Shown: piece after piece, positions 23,848 to 31,313 of the stretch
How positions within the stretch are numbered: position 1 is the first letter of the stretch
Layout: every line of letters begins with the position of its first letter
Origin: Mycolicibacterium phlei
GTDB lineage: Bacteria > Actinomycetota > Actinomycetes > Mycobacteriales > Mycobacteriaceae
Assembly: GCF_001583415.1 (NCBI RefSeq)
Contig: NZ_CP014475.1
Coordinates: 4,898,001 to 4,962,000 of the forward strand
Length of the DNA: 64,000 nt
Reading direction: 5' to 3'
Made by a program: the position numbers and the translations under genes
The notes under the pieces: generated by a model
Told to the model about the DNA's origin: nothing
The model's input: the letters and a program-made list of their open reading frames with translations, nothing else
The model's database searches: none

Positions 23848-24956
23848 CCGAACAGGACACCCGAACCCCCGAACAGACCCGCGACTACGGCATCGGCTAC
23901 GCCGTGGCCGGTGTCACCGTCGTCGTCGTGCTGGGCGCCCTCACCCGGTTCCTGGAGGCCCAGGTACCCAACTGGGCCGAGGGCACCTCGCTCGAGAACA
24001 TCGCGGGAGCGATCGAATTCCCGGTCTACGCGATCGCGCTGGGCCTGCTCGGCAACTTCGTGCTGTCGAAGCTGGCGCTGCGCGACGCACTGGCGAAGGG
24101 CTTCCGCACCGAGTTCTTCATCAAGACCGGTCTGGTGCTGCTCGGCGCGTCGATCAACCTCAAGGTGCTCGTCACCGCCGCCGGCCCGTCCATCATCCAG
24201 GCGCTGCTGCTGATCTCGATCGTGTTCGGCTTCACCTGGTGGCTGGGCGGGGTGCTCAAACTCGAGGACAAGCTGCGCGCGCTGCTGGCGTCGGCGGTGT
24301 CGATCTGCGGTGTCAGCGCGGCGATCGCCGCCGCGGGCGCGGTGCAGGCCAAGAAGGAGCAGCTCGCCTACGCCGCCTCCCTGGTGATCGCGTTCGCGCT
24401 GCCGTCAATCTTCCTGCTGCCCTGGCTCGCCGACGTCTTCGGGCTGTCCGACCCGGTGGCCGGCGCCTGGATCGGCGGCAACATCGACACCACCGCGGCC
24501 GTCGCCGCGTCCGGCGCCATCGCGGGCGAGGAGGCGCTGCAGATCGCCACCATCGTCAAGACCACCCAGAACGCGCTGATCGGCATCGTCGCGATCGCGC
24601 TGACCGCCTACTTCGCGCTGAAGGTGGAACGCAAGTCCGCCGAGGAGGCCCGGCCCACGCTCGGCCAGTTCTGGGAGCGGTTCCCGAAGTTCGTGCTCGG
24701 GTTCATCGCGGCGTCGATCATCGGCACGCTGTACCTGGCCTGGGGCGGGGACAAGGCCGCGATCAGCACCGTCAACGACCTGCGCACCTGGTTCCTGATC
24801 TTCGCGTTCGTGGCGATCGGCCTGGAGTTCTCGCTCAAGGGCCTCAAGGAGGCGGGCTGGCGCCCGGTCGCGGTGTTCGCCTCGGCAACCGTGGTGAACA
24901 TCGTCGTCGCACTCGGCCTCGCGACGATCCTGTTCGGGAACTTCACCGTCAGTTAG
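23844..24956 (+). CDS. YeiH-family putative sulfate exporter
   Basis: 370 residues, GTG start overlapping the small membrane ORF. About ten membrane spans. Family features: FFIKTGLVLLGASINLKVLV, ASAVSICGVSAAIAAAGAVQ, and GGNIDTTAAVAASGAIAGEE, with EIATIVKTTQN-like text (QIATIVKTTQNALIGIVAIA). It belongs to the conserved UPF0324/YeiH group annotated as possible sulfate exporters; transport substrate unproven. Followed after 14 bases by a Tat lipoprotein on the same strand. Confidence 0.9.
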   Translation: MTEQDTRTPEQTRDYGIGYAVAGVTVVVVLGALTRFLEAQVPNWAEGTSLENIAGAIEFPVYAIALGLLGNFVLSKLALRDALAKGFRTEFFIKTGLVLLGASINLKVLVTAAGPSIIQALLLISIVFGFTWWLGGVLKLEDKLRALLASAVSICGVSAAIAAAGAVQAKKEQLAYAASLVIAFALPSIFLLPWLADVFGLSDPVAGAWIGGNIDTTAAVAASGAIAGEEALQIATIVKTTQNALIGIVAIALTAYFALKVERKSAEEARPTLGQFWERFPKFVLGFIAASIIGTLYLAWGGDKAAISTVNDLRTWFLIFAFVAIGLEFSLKGLKEAGWRPVAVFASATVVNIVVALGLATILFGNFTVS

Positions 24957-24970
24957 CTAGTCTCAGCCGC

Positions 24971-25876
24971 GTGGTGGTGACTCGCCGTGGCTTCCTGGCA
25001 GCGGCCGCGGCCGGCGCGGCGTTCGTCGCGACCGGCTGCGGCTCGGACAAACCCGGCGCGGTGGCCAGGGACGGATCCGTCACCGTCAAGCACGTCTTCG
25101 GCGAGACGCGGATCCCGGCGCCGCCGACCCGCGTCGTCAGCGCGGGCCTGACCGGCCAGGACGATCTGCTGGCGCTGGGGGTGGTGCCGATCGCGGTCAC
25201 CGAGTGGTTCGGCGACGAGCCGTTCGCCGTGTGGCCGTGGGCGCGGGACCGGCTCGGCGACGCACAGCCCGCGGTGCTCAGCCTCGCCGACGGCATCCCC
25301 GTCGAGCAGATCGCGGCGCTGAGCCCGGATCTGATCGTCGCGACCAACGCCGGCCTGGACGCCGACACCTACGCCCGGCTGTCGGAGATCGCGCCGACCG
25401 TCGCGCAGTCCGGCCCCGACGCGTTCTTCGAGCCGTGGCGCGACCAGGCCACCACCATCGGGCAGGCCGTGTTCAAGCACGACGAGATGCAGCGGCTCAT
25501 CGCCGCCGTCAACGACCGGTTCATCAAGGCCAGCGAGGACAACCCGGACTTCGCGGGCCGAACCGTGGCGCTGCTGCACGGCCGCCTCGACGACGGGGAA
25601 GCCGAACCGCTCACCCCGCCGTGGCGCACCGAGTTCCTCACCGCGATGGGGCTGGCGGTCACCGACGACCCGGCCTCGGCCGACGTGGCGATCTGGGCGA
25701 CCGAAAGCGACGAGGACCAGGCCGCGCTGCTGGCCGACCCGGCGATCGCCGAGCGCGGCCCGGCCAACATCTTCACCGGTAAGGAGCTCGCCGGGGCCAT
25801 CGCGTTCGCGTCGGTGCTGTCCTACCCGGTGGTGGCCGACCGGCTCCCGGCGCTGATCGCCGGTGCGCTGAACTGA
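24971..25876 (+). CDS. fecB2: Tat-exported iron-siderophore type substrate-binding lipoprotein (FecB2-like)
   Basis: 301 residues from GTG 24971. Clear twin-arginine signal TRRGFLAAAAAGAAFVATGC, where the Cys is a lipobox Cys, so the protein is a cell-envelope lipoprotein. The mature part is a PeriBP-2 helical-backbone binding protein: TRVVSAGLTGQDDLLALGVV, IAALSPDLIVATNAGLDADT. Such proteins deliver ferric siderophores or heme-like ligands to ABC importers, and no permease is next to it. In M. tuberculosis the corresponding position upstream of the PxpB/PxpC homologues is Rv0265c (FecB2), which supports the name. Confidence 0.85.
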   Translation: MVVTRRGFLAAAAAGAAFVATGCGSDKPGAVARDGSVTVKHVFGETRIPAPPTRVVSAGLTGQDDLLALGVVPIAVTEWFGDEPFAVWPWARDRLGDAQPAVLSLADGIPVEQIAALSPDLIVATNAGLDADTYARLSEIAPTVAQSGPDAFFEPWRDQATTIGQAVFKHDEMQRLIAAVNDRFIKASEDNPDFAGRTVALLHGRLDDGEAEPLTPPWRTEFLTAMGLAVTDDPASADVAIWATESDEDQAALLADPAIAERGPANIFTGKELAGAIAFASVLSYPVVADRLPALIAGALN

Positions 25877-25899
25877 CCGCCGGCTGAGAAGATGACCGG

Positions 25900-26610
25900 G
25901 TGACCGCCCACCCCACCGACACCAACCTCGAGCACCGCGGCTTCGCCCTCACCGGATCGGCCTACTATCCGACGCTGGTCGCGGTGTTCACCGGCCTGGT
26001 GCTGATCTCCAACGTGGCGGCCACCAAGGGCATCGCGTTCGGCCCGATCATCGGGGACTGGTCGCTGATCACCGACGGCGGGTTCGTGGTGTTCCCGCTG
26101 ACCTACGTGATCGGCGACGTGCTGTCGGAGGTGTACGGGTTCCGCGCCACCCGCCGCGCGATCTACATCGCGTTCGTGATGGAGGCCATCGCGGCGGTCA
26201 CGTTCTGGCTCACCGCGGTGCTGCCCCCGGCGGACTTCTACACCAACCAGGCGGCGTTCGAGGCGGTCGTCAAACCGTTCGCCCAGCTGGTCATCGCGGG
26301 GCTGGCCGGGTTCATCGTCGGCCAGACCCTCAACGCGTGGGTCGTGGTGAAGATCAAGGAGCGGTTCGGCGAGCGGCACCTGTGGGCGCGGCTGATCGGG
26401 TCCACCGTCATCGGCGAGTTCGCTGACACGCTGATGTTCTGCGCCATCGCCGCGGCCGCGATCGGCATCTCGACGTGGGACGACTTCCTCACCTACGTCG
26501 CGCTGGGCTGGATCTACAAGACCGCCGTGGAGGTGGTGGTCCTGCCCGTGACCTACCGGGTGATCGCGATCGTCAAGCGCCGCGAACCGACGTATCAGCC
26601 CGCTGTTTGA
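25900..26610 (+). CDS. VUT/YhhQ-family transporter (queuosine precursor type)
   Basis: 236 residues, GTG start, six hydrophobic segments. YhhQ motifs: LVLISNVAATKGIAFG, PLTYVIGDVLSEVYGFRATR, GQTLNAWVVVKIKERFGERH and GSTVIGEFADTLMFC. Family members import queuosine precursors (preQ0/preQ1), though many actinobacterial copies are untested. It starts 23 bases after the lipoprotein gene, too little room for a preQ1 riboswitch, and none is seen. Confidence 0.88.
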   Translation: MTAHPTDTNLEHRGFALTGSAYYPTLVAVFTGLVLISNVAATKGIAFGPIIGDWSLITDGGFVVFPLTYVIGDVLSEVYGFRATRRAIYIAFVMEAIAAVTFWLTAVLPPADFYTNQAAFEAVVKPFAQLVIAGLAGFIVGQTLNAWVVVKIKERFGERHLWARLIGSTVIGEFADTLMFCAIAAAAIGISTWDDFLTYVALGWIYKTAVEVVVLPVTYRVIAIVKRREPTYQPAV

Positions 26611-26684
26611 GGCTTCGTTAAGGCTCCTCTGGCAAGGCTCAAAGACCGTGCATATCGATTGCTACTCGTGGGTAAGTTCGGGTC

Positions 26685-27359
26685 ATGAGTGTGACAGCAG
26701 ATGTGGTGGACCGACGAGTGCTCGGCACCGTGCATGACTACGGGGACCTGGCGCTGCTGCTCGAGTTCGACAGCACGGCCCAGGTCCTGGCGTGGACCGA
26801 CGCGATCCGGAGGGCCGAGCTGCCCGGGGTGGTGGACATCGTGCCCGCCGCCCGGACCGTTCTGCTCAAACTGGCCGGACCGCGGTACCAGGCCCCGACC
26901 CGGCAGCGCCTCGCCGCGCTGCGGATCGACGTCGATCCCGAGGCGGAGCTGACCCCGCCCGGCCGCGCCGACGTGACCCTCGGCGTCGTCTACGACGGAC
27001 CCGATCTCGACGAGGTCTCCCGGCTGACCGGGCTGACCCGCGACGAGATCGTCGCCGCCCACACCGGCAGGTTGTGGCGGGTCGGATTCGGCGGTTTCGC
27101 ACCGGGTTTCGCCTACCTGGTCGGCGGCGACCCGCGGCTGGAGGTGCCGCGCCGCGCCGAACCGCGGACCCGGGTGCCCGCCGGCGCCGTCGGCCTGGCC
27201 GGCGAGTTCACCGGCGTCTACCCGCGGGAGTCCCCCGGCGGCTGGCAGCTGATCGGCCGACTGGCCGACGGCCAGGAGTCACTGTGGGACATCAACCGGG
27301 ACAAGCCCGCGCTGCTGACCGCGGGCATGTGGGTGCAGTTCCGTGAGGAGGGGTCATGA
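26685..27359 (+). CDS. pxpB: 5-oxoprolinase subunit PxpB (allophanate hydrolase subunit 1 family)
   Basis: 224 residues, ATG start. KipI/PxpB family: an N-terminal domain, then VTLGVVYDGPDLDEVSRLTG, FGGFAPGFAYLVGGDPRLEV and AVGLAGEFTGVYPRESPGGW, the highly conserved C-terminal block. With PxpC it forms part of the ATP-dependent enzyme that opens 5-oxoproline to glutamate. The gene overlaps pxpC by 4 bases. No pxpA (LamB/YcsF) is adjacent. Confidence 0.92.
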   Translation: MSVTADVVDRRVLGTVHDYGDLALLLEFDSTAQVLAWTDAIRRAELPGVVDIVPAARTVLLKLAGPRYQAPTRQRLAALRIDVDPEAELTPPGRADVTLGVVYDGPDLDEVSRLTGLTRDEIVAAHTGRLWRVGFGGFAPGFAYLVGGDPRLEVPRRAEPRTRVPAGAVGLAGEFTGVYPRESPGGWQLIGRLADGQESLWDINRDKPALLTAGMWVQFREEGS

Positions 27360-28252
27360 CCGTCACGCTGGAGATCCTGCGCTCCGGGCCGCTGTCGCTG
27401 ATCGAGGACCTGGGCCGGCCCGGCCTGGCACACATGGGTGTCGGCCGGTCCGGGGCCGCCGACCGTCGCGCACACACCCTGGCCAACCGCCTGGTGGCCA
27501 ACCCGGGTGACCGGGCCACCATCGAGGTGACGTTCGGCGGGCTCGTTGCCCGGGTCCGCGGCGCGGGTAAGGAAGGGGTGGCGATCGCCGTCACCGGCGC
27601 CGACACCGATCCCGCGGTCAGTGGAATCCCGTTCGGCACCAACAGTGTTCACTACGCCCGCGACGGCGAGGTGATCGAACTCGGCGCCCCGCACAGCGGG
27701 CTGCGCACCTACCTGGCGGTGCGCGGCGGCATCGCCGTCGAGCCCGTGCTCGGGTCGCGGTCCTACGACGTGATGGCCGGCATCGGCCCGGCGCCGCTGC
27801 GGCCCGGCGACGTGCTGCCGATCGGCGAGCACACCGAGGAGTTCCCCGAGGTCGACCAGGCGCCGGTCGCGGCCATCGAGGACGACGTCGTCGAGCTGCG
27901 GGTGGTGCCCGGTCCGCGTGACGACTGGTTCGTCGACCCCGATGTGCTGATCCGCACCAACTGGAAGGCCACCAACAAGGGCGACCGGGTGGGCATGCGG
28001 CTGATCGGGATGCCGCTGGAGTACCGCAGACCCGACCTGCAGTTGGCCAGCGAGGGTGTTATCCGCGGCGCAATCCAGGTGCCGCCGAACGGATTTCCGG
28101 TGATTCTGGGGCCCGACCACCCGGTCACCGGCGGCTATCCGGTGATCGGCGTCATCGTCGAGGAGGACATCGACAAGGTGGCGCAGATCCGGCCCGGCCA
28201 GACCGTGCGGATGCACTGGAGCCGGCCGCGCCGTCCGTTCGAGCACGGATAG
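27356..28252 (+). CDS. pxpC: 5-oxoprolinase subunit PxpC (biotin-dependent carboxyltransferase fold)
   Basis: 298 residues; its ATG overlaps the pxpB stop. Starts LEILRSGPLSLIEDLGRPGL, then MGVGRSGAADRRAHTLANRL; later YLAVRGGIAVEPVLGSRSYD, GAIQVPPNGFPVILGPDHPV and GGYPVIGVI, the KipA/PxpC pattern. Works with PxpB in 5-oxoproline (pyroglutamate) recycling. The M. tuberculosis equivalent pair is Rv0264c-Rv0263c, likewise next to aac(2')-Ic. Confidence 0.92.
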   Translation: MTVTLEILRSGPLSLIEDLGRPGLAHMGVGRSGAADRRAHTLANRLVANPGDRATIEVTFGGLVARVRGAGKEGVAIAVTGADTDPAVSGIPFGTNSVHYARDGEVIELGAPHSGLRTYLAVRGGIAVEPVLGSRSYDVMAGIGPAPLRPGDVLPIGEHTEEFPEVDQAPVAAIEDDVVELRVVPGPRDDWFVDPDVLIRTNWKATNKGDRVGMRLIGMPLEYRRPDLQLASEGVIRGAIQVPPNGFPVILGPDHPVTGGYPVIGVIVEEDIDKVAQIRPGQTVRMHWSRPRRPFEHG

Positions 28253-28296
28253 CGTTTGGGGCAGACAGCGGCGGGCCGCGCTGGTAGAAAAGCGGT

Positions 28297-28878
28297 GTGC
28301 ACGTTGCCGAGCCTCACGCTCCCGTGGCGCGCGTCCACACGGCGCGCCTGATCCACACGTCCGACCTCGACAACGAGACCCGCGAGAACGCCCGCCGCAT
28401 GGTGATGACGGCGTTCGGCGGGGACTTCACCGACGCCGACTGGGAGCACTCGCTGGGCGGGATGCACGCGGTGATCTCCCACCGCGGCGACGTGATCGCC
28501 CACGCGGCGGTGGTGCAGCGCCGCCTGATCTACCGCAACAGCCCGCTGCGCTGCGGCTACATCGAGGCGTTCGCGGTGCGCGAGGACTGGCGCGGCCAGG
28601 GCCTGGCCCGCGCGGTGATGGACGCCGTCGAGCAGGTGCTGCGCGGCGCCTACCAACTCGGTGCGCTCAGCGCCACCGAGGAGGGCCGCCGCATCTACGT
28701 CGCCCGCGGCTGGCTGCCCTGGCAGGGGCCCACCTCGGTGCTGGCACCCGAGGGGCTGACCCGCACCCCCGACGACGACAACACGCTGTTCGTGCTGCCG
28801 GTCCGGCTGCCCGACGGCCTCGAGCTCGACACCACCGACGAGATCACCTGCGACTGGCGCGACGGCGACGTCTGGTGA
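28297..28878 (+). CDS. aac(2')-I: Aminoglycoside 2'-N-acetyltransferase AAC(2')-I
   Basis: 193 residues, GTG start. Very similar to the chromosomal AAC(2')-Ic of M. tuberculosis: VHTARLIHTSDLDNETRENA, DWEHSLGGMHAVISHRGDVI, AAVVQRRLIYRNSPLRCGYI, the acetyl-CoA motif EDWRGQGLARAVMDAVEQV, and the end LTRTPDDDNTLFVLP and CDWRDGDVW. GNAT fold; acetylates the 2' amino group of aminoglycosides such as gentamicin and tobramycin in the cytosol. Its native role in mycobacteria is debated. It starts 44 bases after pxpC. Confidence 0.95.
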   Translation: MHVAEPHAPVARVHTARLIHTSDLDNETRENARRMVMTAFGGDFTDADWEHSLGGMHAVISHRGDVIAHAAVVQRRLIYRNSPLRCGYIEAFAVREDWRGQGLARAVMDAVEQVLRGAYQLGALSATEEGRRIYVARGWLPWQGPTSVLAPEGLTRTPDDDNTLFVLPVRLPDGLELDTTDEITCDWRDGDVW

Positions 28879-28910
28879 CCCTCACAGCCGTCCCGCGGCG
28901 GGGGTGAGGG
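28879..28910 (+). terminator. Stem-loop directly after aac(2')-I
   Basis: CCCTCAC (28879-28885) pairs with GTGAGGG (28904-28910), enclosing a G+C-rich loop that can itself fold (CCCG/CGGG). It begins at the base after the TGA of aac(2')-I. There is no U tract, so this would be a weak or Rho-assisted terminator separating the resistance gene from the nitrite genes. Confidence 0.45.
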
Positions 28911-28923
28911 GAAGTTCACGGGG

Positions 28924-28936
28924 CAGTCACGGCGTG
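28924..28936 (+). promoter_or_regulatory. NnaR/GlnR-type box upstream of nnaR
   Basis: CAGTCACGGCGTG occurs 38 bases before the short ORF that leads into nnaR. The same 13-base element, one base different, occurs at 33931-33943 upstream of nirB. It overlaps an AC-N9-AC pattern starting at 28917-28918 (TTCACGGGGCAGTCAC), like half-sites bound by mycobacterial GlnR. Known in M. smegmatis: NnaR and GlnR together activate narK and nirBD. Confidence 0.5.
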
Positions 28937-28974
28937 GCACATCCGGGCAATAATGCCTGCTTAACGTCGGTGCC

Positions 28975-29058
28975 ATGAGTGGCCGAGAATCATCGACACG
29001 CTCACGCAACCATTGGTTAACCGCGTGGAAACACGCGCTGCCTACACAGGGCTCATGA
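28975..29058 (+). pseudogene. 27-codon ORF coupled to nnaR; probable narK remnant or leader peptide
   Basis: ATG at 28975, stop TGA at 29056-29058 overlapping the nnaR ATG (ATGA). The peptide contains RSRNHWLTAW, which resembles the N-terminal lead-in of NarK nitrate/nitrite transporters (typically H-W-I-x-x-W). In M. tuberculosis narK3 (Rv0261c) sits exactly here, between aac(2')-Ic and Rv0260c. The simplest reading is that narK was deleted, leaving its first codons and its overlap with nnaR. A genuine leader peptide is the alternative. Confidence 0.45.
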
Positions 29059-30203
29059 ACGCGCCCGACTGGGCACCGCTGACCGGATTCCGGGTGGCCG
29101 TGACCTCCGCACGCCGCGCCGACGAGCTCAGCGCGCTGCTGACCCGGCGCGGCGCCACCGTGACCAGCGCCGCGGCCATCCAGATGGTGCCGCTGCCCGA
29201 CGACGACGCCCTGCGCGAGCACACCGAGCAGCTGATCGCCGCACCGCCCGACATCGTCGTCGCGACGACCGGCATCGGGTTCCGCGGCTGGATCGCGGCC
29301 GCCGACGGCTGGGGGCTGGCCGGCGACCTGATCGACGCGCTGAGCAAGGCGCGGATCGTGTCGCGCGGTCCGAAGGCCACCGGCGCACTGCGGGCGGCGG
29401 GCCTGCCCGAGGAGTGGTCCCCCGATTCGGAGTCCTCCCGCGAGGTGCTGGGCTACCTGCGCGCCGGCGGGATCTCCGGGCAGCGGATCGCGGTGCAACT
29501 GCACGGGGCGACCGAGGAATGGGATCCGTTCCCCGAGTTCCTCGACGAGCTGCGCGCGGCGGGCGCCGAGGTGGTGCCGATCCGGGTGTACCGCTGGCAT
29601 CCGGCGCCCCGCAACGGTGAGTTCGACCAGCTGGTCGCCGACATCGCCGACTCAAAGTTCGACGCGGTCAGCTTCACCTCCGCCCCGGCGGTGGCGTCGG
29701 TGCTGCTGCGGGCCACCGAGATGGGTATCGAGAACCGGGTGCTGGCCGCGTTCCGCGGCGACGTGCACGCGATGTGTGTGGGCCCGGTGACCGCCCGCCC
29801 GCTGGTGCGACTCGGCGTTCCGACGTCGTCTCCGGAACGAATGCGGTTGGGCGCGTTGGCCCGTCACATCACCGACGAGTTGCCGCTGTTGTGTTCGCGG
29901 ACGGTGCGGGTGGCCGGACACGTGCTGGAGATCCGCGGCACCTGCGTGCTGGTGGACGGCGAGGTCAAGGCGGTCTCCCCCGCCGGGATGGCGACCATCC
30001 GCGCGCTGGCCCACCGACCGGGCGCGGTGGTGTCGCGCACCGACCTGCTGCGGGCGCTGCCCGGCACCGGGACCGACACCCATGCCGTCGAGACGGCGGT
30101 GCTGAGGCTGCGGACCGCGCTGGGCGACAGGAACATCGTGTCGACGGTGGTCAAGCGCGGATACCGGCTCGCGGTCGAGGACAACCTGGCGTACGCGCAA
30201 TGA
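29055..30203 (+). CDS. nnaR: NnaR: uroporphyrinogen-III synthase-like domain fused to winged-helix DNA-binding domain
   Basis: 382 residues from ATG 29055; an upstream in-frame start at 29013 would be longer than the homologues. The N-terminal ~260 residues are a HemD fold (GFRVAVTSARRADELSALL, DAVSFTSAPAVASVLLRA). The C-terminal ~100 residues are an OmpR-type winged helix (VKAVSPAGMATIRALAHRPG, DTHAVETAVLRLRTALGD, VVKRGYRLAVE). The family member Rv0260c/MSMEG_0432 is NnaR, the co-activator working with GlnR on nitrate/nitrite assimilation genes. It overlaps the CbiX gene by 4 bases, linking siroheme supply to nitrite reductase. Confidence 0.9.
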   Translation: MNAPDWAPLTGFRVAVTSARRADELSALLTRRGATVTSAAAIQMVPLPDDDALREHTEQLIAAPPDIVVATTGIGFRGWIAAADGWGLAGDLIDALSKARIVSRGPKATGALRAAGLPEEWSPDSESSREVLGYLRAGGISGQRIAVQLHGATEEWDPFPEFLDELRAAGAEVVPIRVYRWHPAPRNGEFDQLVADIADSKFDAVSFTSAPAVASVLLRATEMGIENRVLAAFRGDVHAMCVGPVTARPLVRLGVPTSSPERMRLGALARHITDELPLLCSRTVRVAGHVLEIRGTCVLVDGEVKAVSPAGMATIRALAHRPGAVVSRTDLLRALPGTGTDTHAVETAVLRLRTALGDRNIVSTVVKRGYRLAVEDNLAYAQ

Positions 30204-31081
30204 GCCTGCTGCTGGTGGCGCACGGCACCCGCAAGCGCAGCGGCGTCGCGCTGATCGGATCACTGGCCGAACAGGTTTCGGCCGCGCTGGACCAGACGGT
30301 GCACGTCGCGTTCGTCGACGTGCTCGGCCCCACCCCGAGCGAGGTGCTGGCGAGCACACCCGACCGCACGGTCCTGGTGCCTGCGTTCCTGTCTCGCGGC
30401 TATCACGTCAAGGCGGACATCCCCGCGCACGTCGCGGTCAGCGGACACCGCGACGTGACGGTGACCGCGGCGTTGGGACCCAGCCCGGAGCTGGCCCGGA
30501 TTCTCATGGACCGGCTGCTCGAATGTGGTTGGCGCCCCGGTGATTCCGTTGTGCTGGCGGCGGCGGGCACGTCGGACCCCGGCGCGCTGTCGGATCTGCG
30601 GCACACGGCGGCGCTGTTGTCGGCGACGCTCGGTGACCGCGTCGAGCTGGCCTACGCCGCCACCGGTGAGCCGCGGGTGGCCGACGCGGTCGCCCGACTG
30701 CGCCGGCGCGGCGCCCGCCGGGTGGTGGTCGCGTCGTATCTGCTCGCCGAGGGCCTGTTCCAGGACCGGCTGCGGGCCAGCGGCGCCGACGCGGTGGCCG
30801 ACCCGCTGGGCACTCACCCGGCGATGGTGCAGCTGATCGCCAACCGGTTCCGCCGCGCCCACGTCGCGCTGGCGGCCTGCCCCCCTCTCCTGCCGAGCAG
30901 ACGCAGAATCGCACGAATTCGGCGATTTTCGTGCGATTCTGCGTCTGCTCGCGGGAAAAAGGTGAGATCTAGCCGATCTCGACGGTGCCGTCGTCGGCGA
31001 GGCGGGTGTGGTAGACCGGCACCGACACCGCCGGATCGTCCAGACAGACCCCGTCGTCGAGGGCGAAGGCCTGCTTCTTGA
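30200..31081 (+). CDS. CbiX-like sirohydrochlorin chelatase, with unusual C-terminal read-through
   Basis: ATG overlaps the nnaR stop. Two CbiX half-domains: LLLVAHGTRKRSG with the metal-binding His at the start, VPAFLSRGYHVKADIP with a second His, then AAAGTSDPGALSDLRHTAAL and VVVASYLLAEGLFQDRL. It inserts Fe2+ (or Co2+) into sirohydrochlorin, making siroheme for NirB. Homologues end near residue 235-250. Here no stop codon is present in frame, so the frame runs through the terminator hairpin (30894-30951) and 113 bases into antisense of nirD, adding an Arg/Pro-rich tail to 293 residues. The natural stop was probably lost by a small mutation. Confidence 0.82.
   Translation: MSLLLVAHGTRKRSGVALIGSLAEQVSAALDQTVHVAFVDVLGPTPSEVLASTPDRTVLVPAFLSRGYHVKADIPAHVAVSGHRDVTVTAALGPSPELARILMDRLLECGWRPGDSVVLAAAGTSDPGALSDLRHTAALLSATLGDRVELAYAATGEPRVADAVARLRRRGARRVVVASYLLAEGLFQDRLRASGADAVADPLGTHPAMVQLIANRFRRAHVALAACPPLLPSRRRIARIRRFSCDSASARGKKVRSSRSRRCRRRRGGCGRPAPTPPDRPDRPRRRGRRPAS
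30894..30951. terminator. Bidirectional terminator hairpin between cbiX and nirD
   Basis: A perfect 24-base-pair stem (30894-30917 with 30928-30951) and a 10-base loop, starting CGAGCAGACGCAGAATCG. A run of A residues follows on the plus strand; T-poor on the right, so termination is by stem strength. It sits where two transcripts converge. The sequence type (CGAGCAGACGCA...TGCGTCTGCTCG) is one I recall as a dispersed mycobacterial intergenic palindrome, so it may be a repeat family member. Confidence 0.75.
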
Positions 31082-31313
31082 TCGGCGACTGCACCACCAT
31101 CCGGCCGGCGCGGTCGCCGACGATGCCGCGGGACATCACCGCGGCCCCGGAGAACGGGTCGATGTTGCCGATCGCGTGCAGCGATCCGTCGTCGAGCCGG
31201 AACAGCGCCGCCTGAGCGCCGCCGGGCAACAGCACCCCGACACCCCGGTTCGGGATCAGGAAGTCGTAGCGGCAGGCGACCGTCCAGACGTTGACGTCGT
31301 TGAGCAGAGTCAT
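30969..31313 (-). CDS. nirD: Nitrite reductase small subunit NirD
   Basis: 114 residues from ATG 31313, which overlaps the nirB stop by 4 bases. Rieske-like beta fold without the cluster ligands, as usual for NirD: DVNVWTVACRYDFLIPNRGV, ALFRLDDGSLHAIGNIDPFS, SRGIVGDRAGRMVVQSPIKK, and FALDDGVCLDDPAVSVPVYH. Partner of NirB in the cytosolic NADH-dependent reduction of nitrite to ammonium. Downstream lies the shared terminator. Confidence 0.94.
   Translation of the reverse strand: MTLLNDVNVWTVACRYDFLIPNRGVGVLLPGGAQAALFRLDDGSLHAIGNIDPFSGAAVMSRGIVGDRAGRMVVQSPIKKQAFALDDGVCLDDPAVSVPVYHTRLADDGTVEIG

Noticed and set aside
24239..24970. A longer 5' extension of the iron-siderophore-type lipoprotein frame
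   Set aside because: It would overlap the YeiH gene and place the Tat signal and lipobox in mid-protein; GTG 24971 gives a proper Tat lipoprotein.
25877..25899. preQ1 riboswitch before the VUT/YhhQ gene
   Set aside because: Only 23 bases separate it from the upstream gene and no pseudoknot-like sequence is visible.
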